In this document: one piece after another, positions 11,046-26,000 of the stretch
How positions within the stretch are numbered: the first letter of the stretch is position 1
Layout: each line of letters starts with the position of its first letter
Assembly: GCA_013399115.1 (NCBI GenBank)
Contig: VXAA01002208.1
Span: 720,828-784,827 of the forward strand
DNA length: 64,000 bases
Direction of reading: 5' to 3'
Source of the DNA: Anseranas semipalmata
Taxonomy: Eukaryota > Chordata > Aves > Anseriformes > Anseranatidae
Notes under the pieces: generated by a model
The model's input: the letters and a program-made list of their open reading frames with translations, nothing else
What the model was told of the DNA's origin: nothing
The model's database searches: none
Position numbers and translations under genes: made by a program

Positions 11046-14000
11046 CTGGGAGAGAAAGACAAGATCCACTTTACTTTCTGTAGCTAGGTACATAAAATTC
11101 AAATCTCACAGCCAAGATTACAGGAGCTGGTTAAACAGAATGCCTTCAACTTTGCAAAAAAGGAATTCACTAGTTGCAAGACAATAGTCCTTAAATGGAT
11201 GACAGTATCTACAACAACACACAAAGCCAAAGCTTTGCATGAAATCTCTGTACCATCCCCTCTAAGTAGCACCAGGAAATAGAAAAGCTCAAGATCTCAA
11301 ACAAGCGGTACTCCCAGACCAACTCCCTTCACATCTCCCACTCAAAGTTTCAGAGCAGCTAATTCACCCTAGTCTTTTCCAAGGCAAAAGCATCTTTCCA
11401 TCCTCTAAATGAGAGACAACCTCAAACTGGCCAAGTGCATGCAACTGTCTCTACAGACCCACAAAACATTTGGAAAAGATCAAGTTAGACTGCATCCAGC
11501 TGGTTTACCTCAAATAAATAACACCCCACATGTAGGTCCGGAACCACATGGCAGTGCCCGAGTTAGCCTGATACTTGCGAATGAGGATAGGGTGAGGGAC
11601 AGGTAGCAGCCCCACCAGTGTGCCATGCTGCAAGAACTTGAGGATCTCCGATTCATCTGTGAGACCCCTACAAAGAGACAGAACAGGAACATAACTGGCA
11701 TGTCCCACAGATATCCCCAGAACTGCTGCAGCACAAAGTATCAGTCCAAAGAAGCACACACAGCCAGTGACTGTGGCTATCAAGAACATATACTCTCCAG
11801 TGAAACGGGAGTTGAGGATGGATCAGACAAACAAGAAGCCTGACAAGCAAAATAACATCTCCTCTGCCAAGGCTGCAAGGCTTTTAATTATACTTTACAA
11901 GAAAATAGATACGAGTAAATTAGACTTGCTGACCTGATTTTTCCCTACAGGCCTTCCAAACCCACCAAGCCTCACAGAGCTCTTTACACACTACACAACC
12001 CTTTCTCTCTCTCTCTCTCTCTCTCAAAAAAAGTACTTACTTGTCAATGCAGATCTTCTCCACCTGAGGGACCAGCACCTGTAGGAGTCGCATGATTGTC
12101 TGCAGGGGAAGCTTTGACTTCCAAGACATCACCTGTGAGTAGGAAAGCCCAAAGGGAAATTAATGCACTGCATTAGTAGTTTTCCTAGTTATCTCCACTG
12201 TCACTACAACAAATTAGGTTTACAAAATCCTAAAGGTGATGGATGAGTGCACAACAGCAATACAATAAATCCCGGAACACTAGAATTCTGAGCCACTCAA
12301 TGGAACTAGTGGGGCACTGGTTTAAAACAGATAAAATGAAATATTTCTTCACTTCTGAAAAGCTTCTGGAGCTTTGGCCATAAGTCAAAGATATTCCCCT
12401 GAGGAAATCCTCTCCTCGGTCTCTGCTTTGGAAAAAAAAAAAAGAAAAAAAAAAGAAAAAGAAGAAAAAAAAAGAAAAAGCTTATCTGCCACAACTCGTT
12501 CCCTTATTTATTTATTTCCCCTGTCCAGATTCCCTTACCCAGTCAGGAGTTGGAGTCCACTGTCCAGTGGAGGATGCACTAGAGAGACGCCTTCGGTCCC
12601 GTCGGGGATGTGACACTTCCTATCAATAAATATTATTTTAAAATAATTAAAATAATAATAATAACCACACATTACAGCAAGAAATACAACTCATTGTCTG
12701 CTAAATTTCTCCCCAGCTTTTCCAGAGCACTGCTGGCAACACAGTTCAGCCTGTCCCTAGAACAGATCAAACCCAACAGCCCTTCATTCACTGAAACTAT
12801 TTGGTTCGACCCAGTGAGTGGCGATATTTGATGGGGTTAAGTTGTGGGACCCTGTGGCAAGGTTACAGCTCCAGTCGCTACTGCTGACACTCTGCTGGAA
12901 CAATCCACAGTGGGTGAATTAAATGGGACAGATAAAAGGCAGCTCATGATTCTTTGTTCCAGTACAGAGATTAAACAGCTAAAGGCCACAGCTTTTCAGA
13001 CCTCTATATACCGAACATCTCTGGGCTTTTTGGTGTCCTTCCTGGTACATCCTGAAGAGTGCCTTTCTAAGGGTGGGCTCTCAGTAACTCCTAACCACCC
13101 CCTTCTTAAGGAACAATACACTCATGCCCCAAACAGGAACACTGTCACTAGTGACTTTTCAAAAGCTCTGGCCAGAAGTTTAAGAACCAATAATCTTTTA
13201 TTCTTCTCCTCTCCATCACTTTGGTTTCATTTCTCTTAGACAAAAGACATCACTATCACCCTGACTTTCAAGGTCAGCCAAAGAAACCTCCCAATATTCA
13301 TGGGTGGGACAGAAGGAAAAACCCTTTAAAATCACTATCAATGTCTGCACAAAGTAAACGTGGAAAGGCTTTTTCCTTTTGCAACGCACCTTGACCATTC
13401 ATTAGACCATTCATCTAGACCTGTCTTCTCTATGAAACAAACAGGAACAGTACTCCCTTCCAACAGCCATCTTGCACCTCCGCATTTAACGTCAGAAGGA
13501 CGTCACTGCACAGACTCATTTACACATCACCTTTGCAACCAGAAACAGCAGGTTCGGGGCAGAGCTGTGCTGCAACCCACTGGAAGCTAACAGAGCTTTA
13601 CCAGCCCTTCTGTGACTGGGGAACAGCTCAAACCAGCTGTTAGACACAAATGTAATGACCCACAGTTCTGTTTCACAGGCTGCTGGAAGAAAACCCTTCT
13701 GCAAGTTCTCAGCAAAAGATCTCACTTGATGACAACATAATTAACTGTGTGCTTAAAGACATCTTGCTGACTGTGGCCCTACACCTGGCACCAGGGAAGA
13801 CCAAGAACGGTAAGTATCACTGATCCTAGGCTATTCAGGAATACTGTTCATTCAGTTTATTCAAAGCCTAAACAGCAATATAATTTTGCAATGTTCACAG
13901 TTACAGCCTTACTGTTCAGCTTCAGTGCCCTGTCCCCATCAAGCTTCTAAAAATAAAATTCATAAAACATAAAAAACCTTATCTCCTCCAGATGACCCTA

Positions 14001-17000
14001 CCCTCTTCCTCTTTCCTCCTCAGTCTCCCACAGCCCTTACCCCCTTCCAGCTGTCATCCAAACGCTGGCAGCCAGCTGACATATTTAGGAGAGGTGAGAT
14101 GGAATTACACTGAAATGTGAGGGCTGTTGAACATTTCACGAGACACTTTTGAAATATTTATGGTTGATAAGGGAAGAATATTGCAACAGATAAAGGAAGG
14201 AACTTAAATCACTCATAAGGGTGGGGATCCTGAAATTTATCCAGTGCCTCTTATTAGTTTATCTTAACTCAGTAGGTCGGAATCAGGATGGAGCCCAGAA
14301 AGAAGACAGTGTTCAGACAGTCTGGAACACCACAACCCATGGAGACTGGTGCGTGCGACCTAAAGCACAATGCAATAGCTCTGACGATCCTCCCCATAGC
14401 AAATCCCACACCTAGTGCTTTACTGCCCTTCACCTCCTGTCTGCTTTTTGGCCCCACACCAAACATTCAGCCATGCGAATAGCACTGCTGCAGCCAGGTA
14501 GGGCAACTAATGGGCAACTCTGTCCAAGACCAAAGACCCACATGCACACAAGCAGAAGCAGCGGAGAGGATCAGGCTGTAAGGGTAAAATATGAGTCTCC
14601 AGTCTGCTCTGCTAGATTGCAATGCCTTTGCAAATATCCCCCACTTGCACCCTGATTCTGTAGCGATGTCACAGCCAAAGACATGTTGAGAGAAAAATAG
14701 ACCTAAAGATTCTTGTAGCACCTCCACAATCCATGAGCCCATGATAAAATGCATTATCTCATCCCAGCTCATTACTGCCCAGCTGTCTCTACCCCTGGTG
14801 AGACCCAGTCAAGAATTTAGCCGTTCCAGAGAAAGCAAAGAAAGGAAAAACTGGGAAAGAGTTATGCCTTTCACCATGTGGCAGCCACGCATCCTTTTGT
14901 GGATGGATGCAGAGTTCTCACTTCAATGAAATGGCTCAGCACACAGTAAATGCTTAGGCAAAATGCAAGGCAGCATTAAGTGTATAAACTCAGCCTTGCT
15001 GAAGAAGCACAAAATGTGCGGGGCAGCCCTCATAAGATGCTTTCTGAAAAACAGACTGGAGGTTTTTGAAATTGGACTGGAAAGGACACTGTCTGAGGAG
15101 TTAACAGCGAGCAGTAGAAGACTACTGCTCCACTGAAATTGGAAGACAGCCATTTTACAGCTCTTGATGGGGAAAGTTAATAGATGCCAGAAGGCTGACA
15201 CTGCCACCAGAGCCTAAAAGAGCAGTGCAGTCTTGATTCACAGTCTGCAAAGCCTCTGTCTCATCTACGTGGCTAAGTAGCTGCCACACTGAGGGCAGCA
15301 TCTCAGCCAAGCCCTCATGGGAACACATTTTTCACAACACCAGCAAGCCAGAAGATGCTAGTAGAGCTCTCCATCACAGAAAGGATGGAGACGGAAAAGA
15401 AGCAGCAGTCAGAACCTGAGCTGAAAGCCTCTGGATCAGGAATGCATCCCTTTGCATTTACACACTTACTGGTTCATCAGTAGCTTCAAGTTGGAGAAAG
15501 CTCCTTTAGTGTCCTAGCTCGTGTCACTAGCACGAACACGAAACAACCAAGATGATGCAACAGTACTTCTGAACAGGGGTGTTTGCAGCACAGCTCGTGT
15601 ATGCATATTGCTTCTAATATGATGCCCTTCTTCAGAGGGCCAACCAGACCTCTCCTTCTGAAGTCCCACATTTTAGTTTGTTTCACACCAAGCCCTAGAT
15701 CTTCCCTAGACACCAATGCCTGGCCTTACCCCACTCCAGTGCTCCCCATCGCTCACAGCTGAGGGCGGGTTACCCTCTGGTGGAGTCTGTGAAGACTCAG
15801 GCTCCAGTGAACGCATGGTTCCATCCTCCGATACCTGTGACTTCTCTGTGAGCTTGTCAATTCCTGTGTTCAAAACACAAAAAGCCCAGAAGCACAAGTG
15901 AATTAAATATGCCTAAAAGCAGGGGGTTCCTCTCTGCCCTACCAAGCACAGACACCCTAAGCATCTGCTGACATCTGAAATGCTCTCCTTTCAACAGAAG
16001 CAGTGAGATCTAGCCTTGATCTCATCACCCTAAAGGAGTTCATTTGTCTCTGGAAAATGTTCCTAGTTGCGACACGGACACAAGTTCACATGGATATAGT
16101 TAAACCGAGGCAAGAAGTCAAGATTAAGACCAAAGGTCATGTAGACACTAAGTCTGAGACTGCACTTTACTTTGACCTGCTCGCAGCTTGGGCAAACTGA
16201 TCTAAAACTGAGACTGAAAGGCAGTAAGTCATTCACACACGTAAACTCTTAATCTCTCCCACACCCAGTGAAAGGGTGAGTCCACACTATACCTCACAGT
16301 AAAAACAAACCTCTCTCCTGTTACAAAGATAAACTAAAGCTGACCTGGAGTAGCCACCAAACTTGTCTTCAGTGTCCCTGGTTCAGCAGGAGCAGCAGGA
16401 CGTGACCCCTCCATGGAGGCTCCATCCTGGGAGTTAGTACGAGAAATAGGCTCAGGAGTTTTCTTCTTGCGCTGCAGACCTTTCTGGATGGACTGCGAGT
16501 CCGTGGGTAAGTTGGCCAGCTGGTGAAACACATTCCGTTTGCGGATAACAGCATAGACCAAATTTGAGTTTCCTGGGAATCACAGCAAAAAAATAAGTAG
16601 AGAAGGAAAACTCAGAGAGCTCTGCCAATACAGTCTAGCTCACTGGAAACACAAAGCATGATTGTGGAGACCCTGCAAGCTCAGAGAACCATGCTCCCAC
16701 CCATAAAGGCAATGGCACAAGGGAGAAAGAGTAGAGTTCTGTATTCATTTATCTATTACAAAGCAGCAAGGAAATTCAGTGAAATCATTCCTGGGCTGAA
16801 AGGTTGACAAGAAGTGGCTTAGAGAGTGACATTCAAACAAGTGAGAAAGAAAAGGACACTTTAAGCCATATATTAGCACCTGCTTTGGAAGAAAAGATTG
16901 TTAGTCAAGATTCAACATTTCTCCACCTTCAACAAAAAGCTCACAAAGTGAGTCAGCGACATTCCACTTGAGGAGAAACAGGCTTACAATAGGAAAGCCA

Positions 17001-20000
17001 AACGACCAGAATTCTTATCATCTCTAAGGCAGCAGGAAACAGAATGAGACCATCATCTAAAATAAAACATAAATCACAGCCACAAAGCCTGTTTTAGGAT
17101 CTGGCACCCACCACTTGCTAGTTTTCCCATTAGCTAAGTAGAATGACCACTCTTGACTTGTGGTTTTAAAGCAAAACATTAATTTCTGAGCAGGGAGAAG
17201 TAAGAGCTCCCAGCAGGCTAAGAGACCTCACTCTCATTTCCTAGAGGTAAACAACGGTCACGATTTTAGGAGGGAAAGGGTAAGGCATTTCGTGGAGAGG
17301 CAGTAAGTGCTAGAAACTCTATTTGAATGGGGCTCTTTGGTCTTCAGCTCCACAGGCCTGCCAGAGCAGAACTGAGAGGCGCTTTTAAACTTTCAGGGAG
17401 ATGGAAGTCATTTGGTTCCCTCGCTTAATTTGCTGAGCAACATGAGGAGTTTCACAGCAGCATTCAGCCAGTTACAACTTAAGCCTTAAGCACTCCCTTT
17501 CCCTTCTCCTTCCCCTCCACCCATATCATCTTCTGGTCTGTAGGAGGCTGAGGTTATGTTGACAAGTAGCAGCCATTCATTTTGCTCTAATTCACCCCAT
17601 CTGGGTTAGTAGGTAACCAGTGCTGGGTACTGACCCAACTTCTCAGTCCTAGATGAGTCTCCATGTAGCTGATTTCTACGCTTCTCCCCCTCCATCATGA
17701 ATGTGGACTTTCTCTGAACTTCTATCTGATGTTCTCTTGGACTAAACTAGCACAAACCCACTAAATACAGCAGTTAGTCTCTTACCATCAAATTGGTACT
17801 GAATGATGTTGTTGAAAACTTCCAGCAAGAAGAAAACAAGATGGTGGTTCTGGACAGCAGAGAACAAGAACCAGGTAGTGGAAAAAGCCTCTAGGAGATG
17901 TAGCAACTTGTTAGCAGCCACCATGGAGAGAGACTTCAGGTACGGAGACACTGTGGAAGACAAACATGAAAATTGGAGATAACCCACATAACTACACCAC
18001 TAATAGTATCACTTTTACCATCTCCTCACCCTGCACTCCTGGGAAAGCCTCACAGAATAGCTGAGCCCAATAGGGCTCTACAGAAACATTTCCAAAAATA
18101 AAAGAAGCTAAATATAGATATGGCCTATAAAAGCAGAAACGCCTGCTTTTACGAGCGTCTTTTGTGGTTTTGCACTAGTATCATATCTCATGTGCCTTCT
18201 GAAAAGCTTGCACAATTGGAGCCACCTGGACATCTGCTAAGCCCAAGGGAAGCCAATGTCACTGTGGGGAGGTGGCACTCCCTGTTGGAAAGGAATAGCA
18301 CTGCCACCACCATCACCAGGCAGTCTGGCAAATGCCCTTCTGCCACCCCAGAGGGGCTCCAGGGGTTCTGCTGTCACCCCTTCCGTCCCATTTGACCAAG
18401 CCCAGGCAATAAAACCTGCAGGCAGGTCTGATCTGCAGCAGGCACGTCTAGCACAGAATAGAAAACATCAATTTCCAGCAGCAGTCACTGACACTGGTAA
18501 ATGTTAACTGGCACAGGTAGGAACGCAGGGAGAGGGAGCGACAGCAGCTGTCCCCTCCATGGGTTGTTGTTTCACACAGCAGCACTTACCGTTCACAATG
18601 ATGGTGAGCAGGCAGTCAAAGAGAGGCTGCAGACGCTGATGCCCGCTGGTTATGATCTTGTGAAAGACCTACAGCAAGGAAAGAGTTCTTGAGCAAGGTA
18701 GGACCTTACTGAAAGCACCCTCTCAACCAAAACCAGTGCCACCCCCACACTAATCGCTTCCTGACACCATTCCTTCCTAGGCAGGGCCCTGCATACTCCA
18801 CAATTACACAGGTGGGGAAGGCTGCTCTCACTGCAGACTTGTGCTCCAGGATCGCAAGCTTTCATTTACAAGGAATCCTTTGGAGATGTGATTATGGCTC
18901 TACAACCCTGCAAACAGAAACTGACTGTGAGCTATTCCAAAATGCACAGCCAGCCCGAGACAAAAATAAGCCACCAGGAAGTAAGAACTATCTTCACCTC
19001 CAATGGATTTTTGGCTCTGAACCATAATGATAGCAGCTTGAAATGCCAAGGAGCTAATGATCTCACATTCGATTTTAGTGCAAACTTCCAACTGATACGT
19101 TTGTCCTACATTTCTTAACTACACCCTCAGACACAGAAATTTTCAAATGTCCCACAACCACTTCAGACATTTTCAGCCTTGGCCTTCCCACCTCTAGCAG
19201 GCACACTTGTAGAGCATGCAGCATAATGAAAATACACAGATGATCTAAAAGTAATGCAATGTAATAGCAAAACACATAGCATCAAGAACAGGTTTGGTGA
19301 GCAGACTTCTTTGTACTCCTTCTAATGGAAATCTCCTTTTGGAGGTTTAATCAGAAGCTGCTGAGAAATTCTTCCCTGACAAATGAGCACTAACTTGCCA
19401 CAGAACTACTACACAAGGCCAGCACTGCAAAACGCACAGCTGTCTGTAGGCAGTAGCGTGGCCCTCATCACTACAGACTGAGGGATGAATGAAATTGTGC
19501 AGCAACCCAAAGCTGTGGGACTGAGCTTGGTAATACTGTTGTCCCCATTCTGGCAAACATGCTCCATGCAACTCTGGTTACTTGGGGCAGAGCTAGCAAC
19601 GCAGTCAGATCTCCTGCCTCTAAGTCTGCTAAAGATCATCCACCCTTCCCACTGTGCCAGGCCCTGAATCCTTTAGACACTAGTCCAGCTCCAACCCAGA
19701 TTCTTCTTTGGGATCATCTGCATAATGTATGCCCCCTGCCAGACGCATCACCTCAGGTTAACAGAGGGAAAAGATCCCACCAGTGCCTGGATACATTCCA
19801 CACACATTCTAGCTATTCAGTGGGCTGACAGTCTAGGAAGGACCAGTAAATTGTTCTGCTTCCTCCTTCAGTAATTTGTGGAGGTAAGAAACCAGAGTTA
19901 GGAGGGACAGAAAAGGACTGCTGGAGCTATACTCACTATGATGAGCAGATCTGCATGAGTCCCTGTGAAGACAGGGATGTCCATAGGCACTCGTACAGAA

Positions 20001-23000
20001 TACGGCTTGTTCAGTCGAACCCCGAAGTTACGCTCCCCACTGAGAAGCAGGAGGATAAAGACCCCAATGTGCATCAAGCCCACTCGTGCTGCAGAGGAGA
20101 GGGGAAAAAAAAAAAAACAACAACAACAACAACAACAAAAAAACCCAAAAACGTGTAGGAGACCAAAGAACTGCTGAAAACAGGAGGGCAGCAGGATACA
20201 GGAGAAACACAATGGGACTAAGAGAAACCACAGAGACCAGAGTATCCTGATAAGGGACATTCCATTTCATTCCATTCCTTCCATTGCCAGTACCAGTGTC
20301 TGTCTCAAGCCCCTGTGGGGCCAGTACGACACTAAGTCTCAAGCAGATTATGCTTTTCCTTACATTCTTGATGTAAATCCATCACCCAAGTAGGAAAGAT
20401 CTGACTTCTTCCTACTATCCAGCAATGGAGTTATGCCCACTTTACACCCAAGGCAAGAACAGATTGCTCACTTCTCCTTCTTCATGGAATCAAGGACACA
20501 GCTTTTGGCATAAGGACTCAAAATGAGTTAGCACATGCTAAGGATCTCCCTTCCCTGTGCTGTGGTATTGACCATACCCTACTTCTAGTCCATTACAAAC
20601 ATCATGACCCAGCTAACTGAACCACTCCACTTCATCCTGCAGAAGGCTAGGAACATACACTCAAGCTCTATTACATCTCAGTGGTAAGGAGGAAGCATCT
20701 TAAAAACACTCCAGCTCAACTGCTAAGCACAGATCATCCCAAATATTGAAAAAAAGAAAAAACAACTTACACTGGTCTGCTCTGGCATCATTGAGAAAAT
20801 ACAAGATTGGGACAAGGATGTCCAGAACGTCACTGCTCTTCAGCACAAAGAAGAGGAATTTCTGGAAGGAGAGATTTCAGACAATCATGAAAATATTTGG
20901 TTTTCTCCACCATCCGCAGGACTCAGGCCAGGTAGCCCCAAGCTAACTAGTCTCTCAAGAATATCAAAGAGCCTGGTATATGCACTAGCACTTTACCTCC
21001 AGCATTATCTATAGTTATTTTAATACCTGTTCCTGTACTTGCCTCAAACACTGCCCTTCAGGACCTGAAGCCCCTCTCACAGGCTCTCCCTGGGGCCAGA
21101 CCAGTCCCAGCCCACCCAACTGGGAGCAGCGCTGCTGACAGGAGTATCACACAGTCACAGCTCACAACTCTTCACCAGGGCCTTCACCAGGCTCTGGGCA
21201 ACATACAAGGAGAGGCAAAGCTCAACAACAAGCAGCTCCACACCTTGTTGAAGTCGCAGAGCTTCCAGAAGAGGACGAGGAGTTCCTGATGGAATTGGAT
21301 CTTCTTGGCAGAGTTTGGCAGGTAGGTCTGGACCAGCGGGTTTGATAACAAGCGGGCCACTCCTTTCAGGATGAACTGGAAATCCTGCCAACAGACCAGG
21401 AAAGAGACTGTGGTGGGTCCAGGGCTAGTGCAATCAGCAAGAAATCAGACAGGAAGTGGTTCAGAACAGGAGCACGTTACCTCCTCTCGGTGTATTCTTG
21501 AGAGGTAATTCACAAACAGATTGTCTGGTCCTGGAGGCTGCGTTCAAAGACAATGAGTGAAATGCTTACTGGCAACAAGATTTACTCAGGAAGTCAAGTG
21601 TAACCACTGGCTCTGGGGACTAACTCTCTCATTGCAGCTTTCCTCTCTGAATGATACAGTTTTAAATAGTACAAGACAGAGCACCTCAGGGATCAGTAAA
21701 GTCTGGGGCTTTTCGCTTACATGCTCCTGATTCAAGTCAATGACCAAAACCTGGTGGTTTGGTCATCTACGGCTGCTTAGTGCCCTACAGGAAAGACAAA
21801 GAACTGGGCCAGAGAGAGCAGACTGCGAGGAAAGGCATGTTGCTGTGCCCTACAGGTCAGCCCTACATTCAGTGCAAGCTGGTATAAGAGGACCACAAGG
21901 AGTCCAGGAGAGCAGCAAATACAGATCCCAGTGTCACTCACATCCACATCATCCATTGCCGTGCCAGTGGTCGTGCCATCCACGGTGGGACTTGAACTGG
22001 TGGAGCTGTCATAGTCCAAAGTGACAATCAGCACCTGGGCTGCCTCCTCTACCAGGGGCTCGCGGTAGTCAGAGAAAAGCAGATGATTGTAAGGAATCCC
22101 GTAACCCACCGGGTCGTAGGCACAGACGACGTTCAGGAGTGAGGTGAAGAGGGGGAGTGCGTGTCTGGGCAGGAGAAAACATTCTCAGAAGGCAGAAGCA
22201 AATGGTGCTGCCTTGGAGAGAGACAGGTGTCTCTCCCCAAGATTTTGGGATCACAACAAAACACTAGCTTTTCCTCTAACCCACCTAACTCTAATATGTG
22301 ATGGTAGCCCATGACTAAGCAGCCCAGAGACAAGAGCTGACACTCCACCTCCCAGCTGGTCTCCTGGACTACAGCTGAGAAGGAAGGGGAGGTTTAAAAA
22401 AAAAAAAAAAAACGTGTAGCCTGCCAGAAGAATCCTGTGCAGCAGTGCAAAAAGAGAGACAGGGCCTCAAAGCTCTCCAGACTCTGGAAAGACTAAATTG
22501 TGCTGCCCCAGATGGGCAACTGTCATCTGGGGAGCCAAAAGTCCCGGAGGAGACATGTCACTAGAGGGCAGCATTCACATGCCACCACCAACAAGCAACC
22601 ACTCACTGCAGTGCCACGCCACCATCCCCACCATGGAATAGGATCTATAGCAGGGAAAAGCATTTGCCATTTCCCACATGACAAGGACCAGTCCTGCATC
22701 AAACTCCAGTGAGCACCACGCTCAGTTTTGCCCTTTGCTGCTGAGGAACAATTCTCACTAAGCAGAGATGCTAATGGGGATGTGGGTAAGACAGGGACAC
22801 ACACAAAAGGGGGAAGGAAAAAAAAAAAAGCAAGAAAGCAAGCCCCCATGCACGGACAAGAGCCCCTGGATGTTGGGGGTAGCAAGTCCTATGGCCCCCG
22901 CATTACCAACACGCTCCCTGGGAAAAATCTGAAGGCATTTCTCCCTCTAGCACCCAGTCTCACACCCTCACCTGTTCTCTGTAGAGCAGAAGAACTGCAC

Positions 23001-26000
23001 CCAGGGGTTGGTGTTGCTGCTGTCTGAAGAGGGAGGCAGATACATGGCCTCAGAGAAACAGGTCAGCAGCAGTTTAAGCAGCTCTGTCCTGAAAGAAGGG
23101 AAGAGGCCAAGTCCTGGAGCTGTCCAGGAGCAGGGACTGGGCACATGAAACACAATCACTTACCACTACAACACATAAAAGCTCAGTACCATCTAGAAAG
23201 TCCTTCCCACAGAAAGCTGAGCCCACATTTCATTCATAAGCACTAGCACAAAGCTCAGCAGAATTGCTGTCTTTTGGGAAAAAAAAAAAAAATACAGTAC
23301 AGAGATCCTAGGCCATTTCAAAGCAGCACTTCGCCAGTTCCTCTTGCAGAGGCTCCAACTCCCATATCATACTACAAAAAGCTAGCCAAATGGACCGCTG
23401 GATTTTTAATTTGCTGACAGACATCTTGGTTCAGAAAGAGACAAGGGCCCTGGGGAAGTCAGACATCCCAAGATGCAAGTAGAGCCCATCTCCCTCAGAC
23501 CTCCCCATCTCCTGAGCCCAGCTTCTCTCCATGCTGCCTTAGCAGACCCTCTTACCTATTCAAGTCATGGATGTAGTTAGGCTGTGGAGAGTGAGCAAAA
23601 CCCACTCCTGCCTCCCAGATGTACTCACAGCTGTCAATGGAATGGATATCTTCTGCTGTGTCCTGTGGAGAGAAATATGAGGTCAGAGCACAGGAGCACA
23701 AGCAAGAGCAAGAGTTGACAGTACTACTGGTATCCAAGTCAGTTCAGCTCCTCTCTAACAATAGCAAAGAAACCGCAGAGACACTCGAGCTGTACATACC
23801 AGTCCCACCCAGGCAACATCTCAGAGAGGACCTCTCTCATCTTTAACAGGTACTGGGTATCACGCAGAATGAGGCCCTTCCTCCAGCAGGCCAGGGTGCA
23901 GTGCTAGCCACCTCCACTGGGAAGGGTCACCCACCACCAAAAGATCCAGGACGTATTTTGTTCTCATCATGAGATGCACCACCACCTCCCCTCCTTTCCT
24001 CCCCATCTCATGAAACACAGCCCAGGTCAGGGTTTTTCCTTTGCAGATCAAGAGCACCACGTGGGGGTCCAGCTCCTGCTCAACCCCTCCACACTATCTC
24101 AGAGCACATCATATTCATTTTACACACATAATGGTGACCTGCAATGGCTGTGCATCAAAGGCAAGAGAAGCAGCAAATTACCCCTAATTTATACTAAAAG
24201 CGCATACTGCTGTGACTTGCTTTTCAGAGGGTAAAGCAAGAAGGCGACTGCAAATATGTTCACTCTCCCAGTCAGAACTCTCCCGGCATGACTCCCAAAC
24301 TCCTGCTTTGCAACCTGAGGAGATGAACCGCAGCAGCTTGCCCTTCTCCTTTGTCACAGTCAGTTGAGTCGGGGTTGAAGCAGCTTTGTTGAGACAAGAA
24401 GCCACTGAAAACCACATGCTGACCCTCCAGAAACAGCTGAGAGCAAGGGCCCAGATGAATATACTCGCATCAAGTGTACTTTGCACACTTTGGCTGTCTT
24501 TTTACTTGGGTTTAATTAAGCAAATTCTATCACCAGCTTTTTTTCCCCCCTCCCTGCAATAAGGGAAAGCAGATCAGAGGAATGTTTTTAATTGATCTGG
24601 CTTCCCACTGCATAACTTCCTTCCCTCCCTTCCACAAAGGCACTGATCTCAGGACAGCAGGGCTTGAGGGCAACCAAGATGCACTTACCACCTCAACCAC
24701 AACTCCCACAGAACCAGCATGCTGACAGCAGCTACTGTGGACACAGAAGCAACTTCAGCTTCCTCCACAGTCCAGGCTTTTCCTGCCTTCCTACTCTCTT
24801 CATACAGACTGTAGCTCACCTGCTGTCAGGTTTCTCATCCAGCTACTCAGAACAATTCTTGCTGAGATTGGAGTGTCCGAGATCTCCCTTCACAATCAAA
24901 TCTTGAACATCTCCTGCCAGGCACAGGCTTCATGGAAAGAATGCAGTTACATCCACATACCTGTTTCTACCATGTATGACTAAGCGGGAACACTAGGAGG
25001 AGACAGCACATTACTAGCCATCGTTACAGCAGTTGCCCAGGTCTGAAAAAAGCAGGTGCTTGTCTTGAGGGAACTCAGCCTTCGCAGGTGATAGAACACA
25101 CAGGCACTGTGCATGACAGAGGGATCCCCAGTTTCCAGCCATAATGCCAAGGCTGATTTCAATAGGAAGGCAAACTGCAAAAAAAGGTCTCTACCAGGTC
25201 TCCTTTGCCAACTCCCTCCCAGCACTTACTCTTCCTCTTTACTCAGTTCTCCTTCAGTAACTATCAGCCACAACCTGTACCTCTGGGGCTATATGCTGTT
25301 CTGCCACGAGCATGAGGTGGTTGTATCCTTCTCTCTCCTCTTAACCTGCAGTCAGATGCAACAGCACAGGTCAAACCAAATCCAGAGAGGGAAGACAGCT
25401 AGGCAAAGACTGCAGAGGCTGCAGGCAGGAGACAGGCAGCTAACGGCAAGTAACATATAGCATTCATGATCCCATCATCTAATTTGACTCGCTTAAATTT
25501 TTAAAGAAACTCTACTACTCAGAAACGTTGAGCAAACTATTTAGTACTCAGGTTTGTTGGGGAATTTTGCAGTCATCAAATACACATTGGTTTAGCATGG
25601 CTTTTTTTAATTTTATTTTTAAACTTTACTTCACAGCTATACTAAAAAGGAGGGCTGCCCAGTTTTGGTTACGGACTACACCTACAGTAAACACCACAGA
25701 GGCTTGGGTTGGGGAGATGGGAGAAGTACAAGAATATGTCCTTAGCACACCTGGCAGGAGATCCCTGCTTCAGGGAACCCCTCTGAAGTAAAGACAGTCA
25801 CCCTAAGTGTCATAACACATTTGTCTTTGCTACGCAACACAGAGGGAGAGAAGGTGGAAAGATACAGAAACCATCTACTCATTCACATCATAGCACCTGC
25901 AATCAGGCAAACAGCAACTTCCTGTCCTGGACTGCACCAAATTGCCAGCAAAAGGAACAAGGTGCTAAAGGTCTCTGCTCTGCTGGGAACAACAGAAGAG

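Noticed and set aside
20255..20290. ATTCC-like satellite tract
   Set aside because: Only a few imperfect units; too short to be called a satellite.
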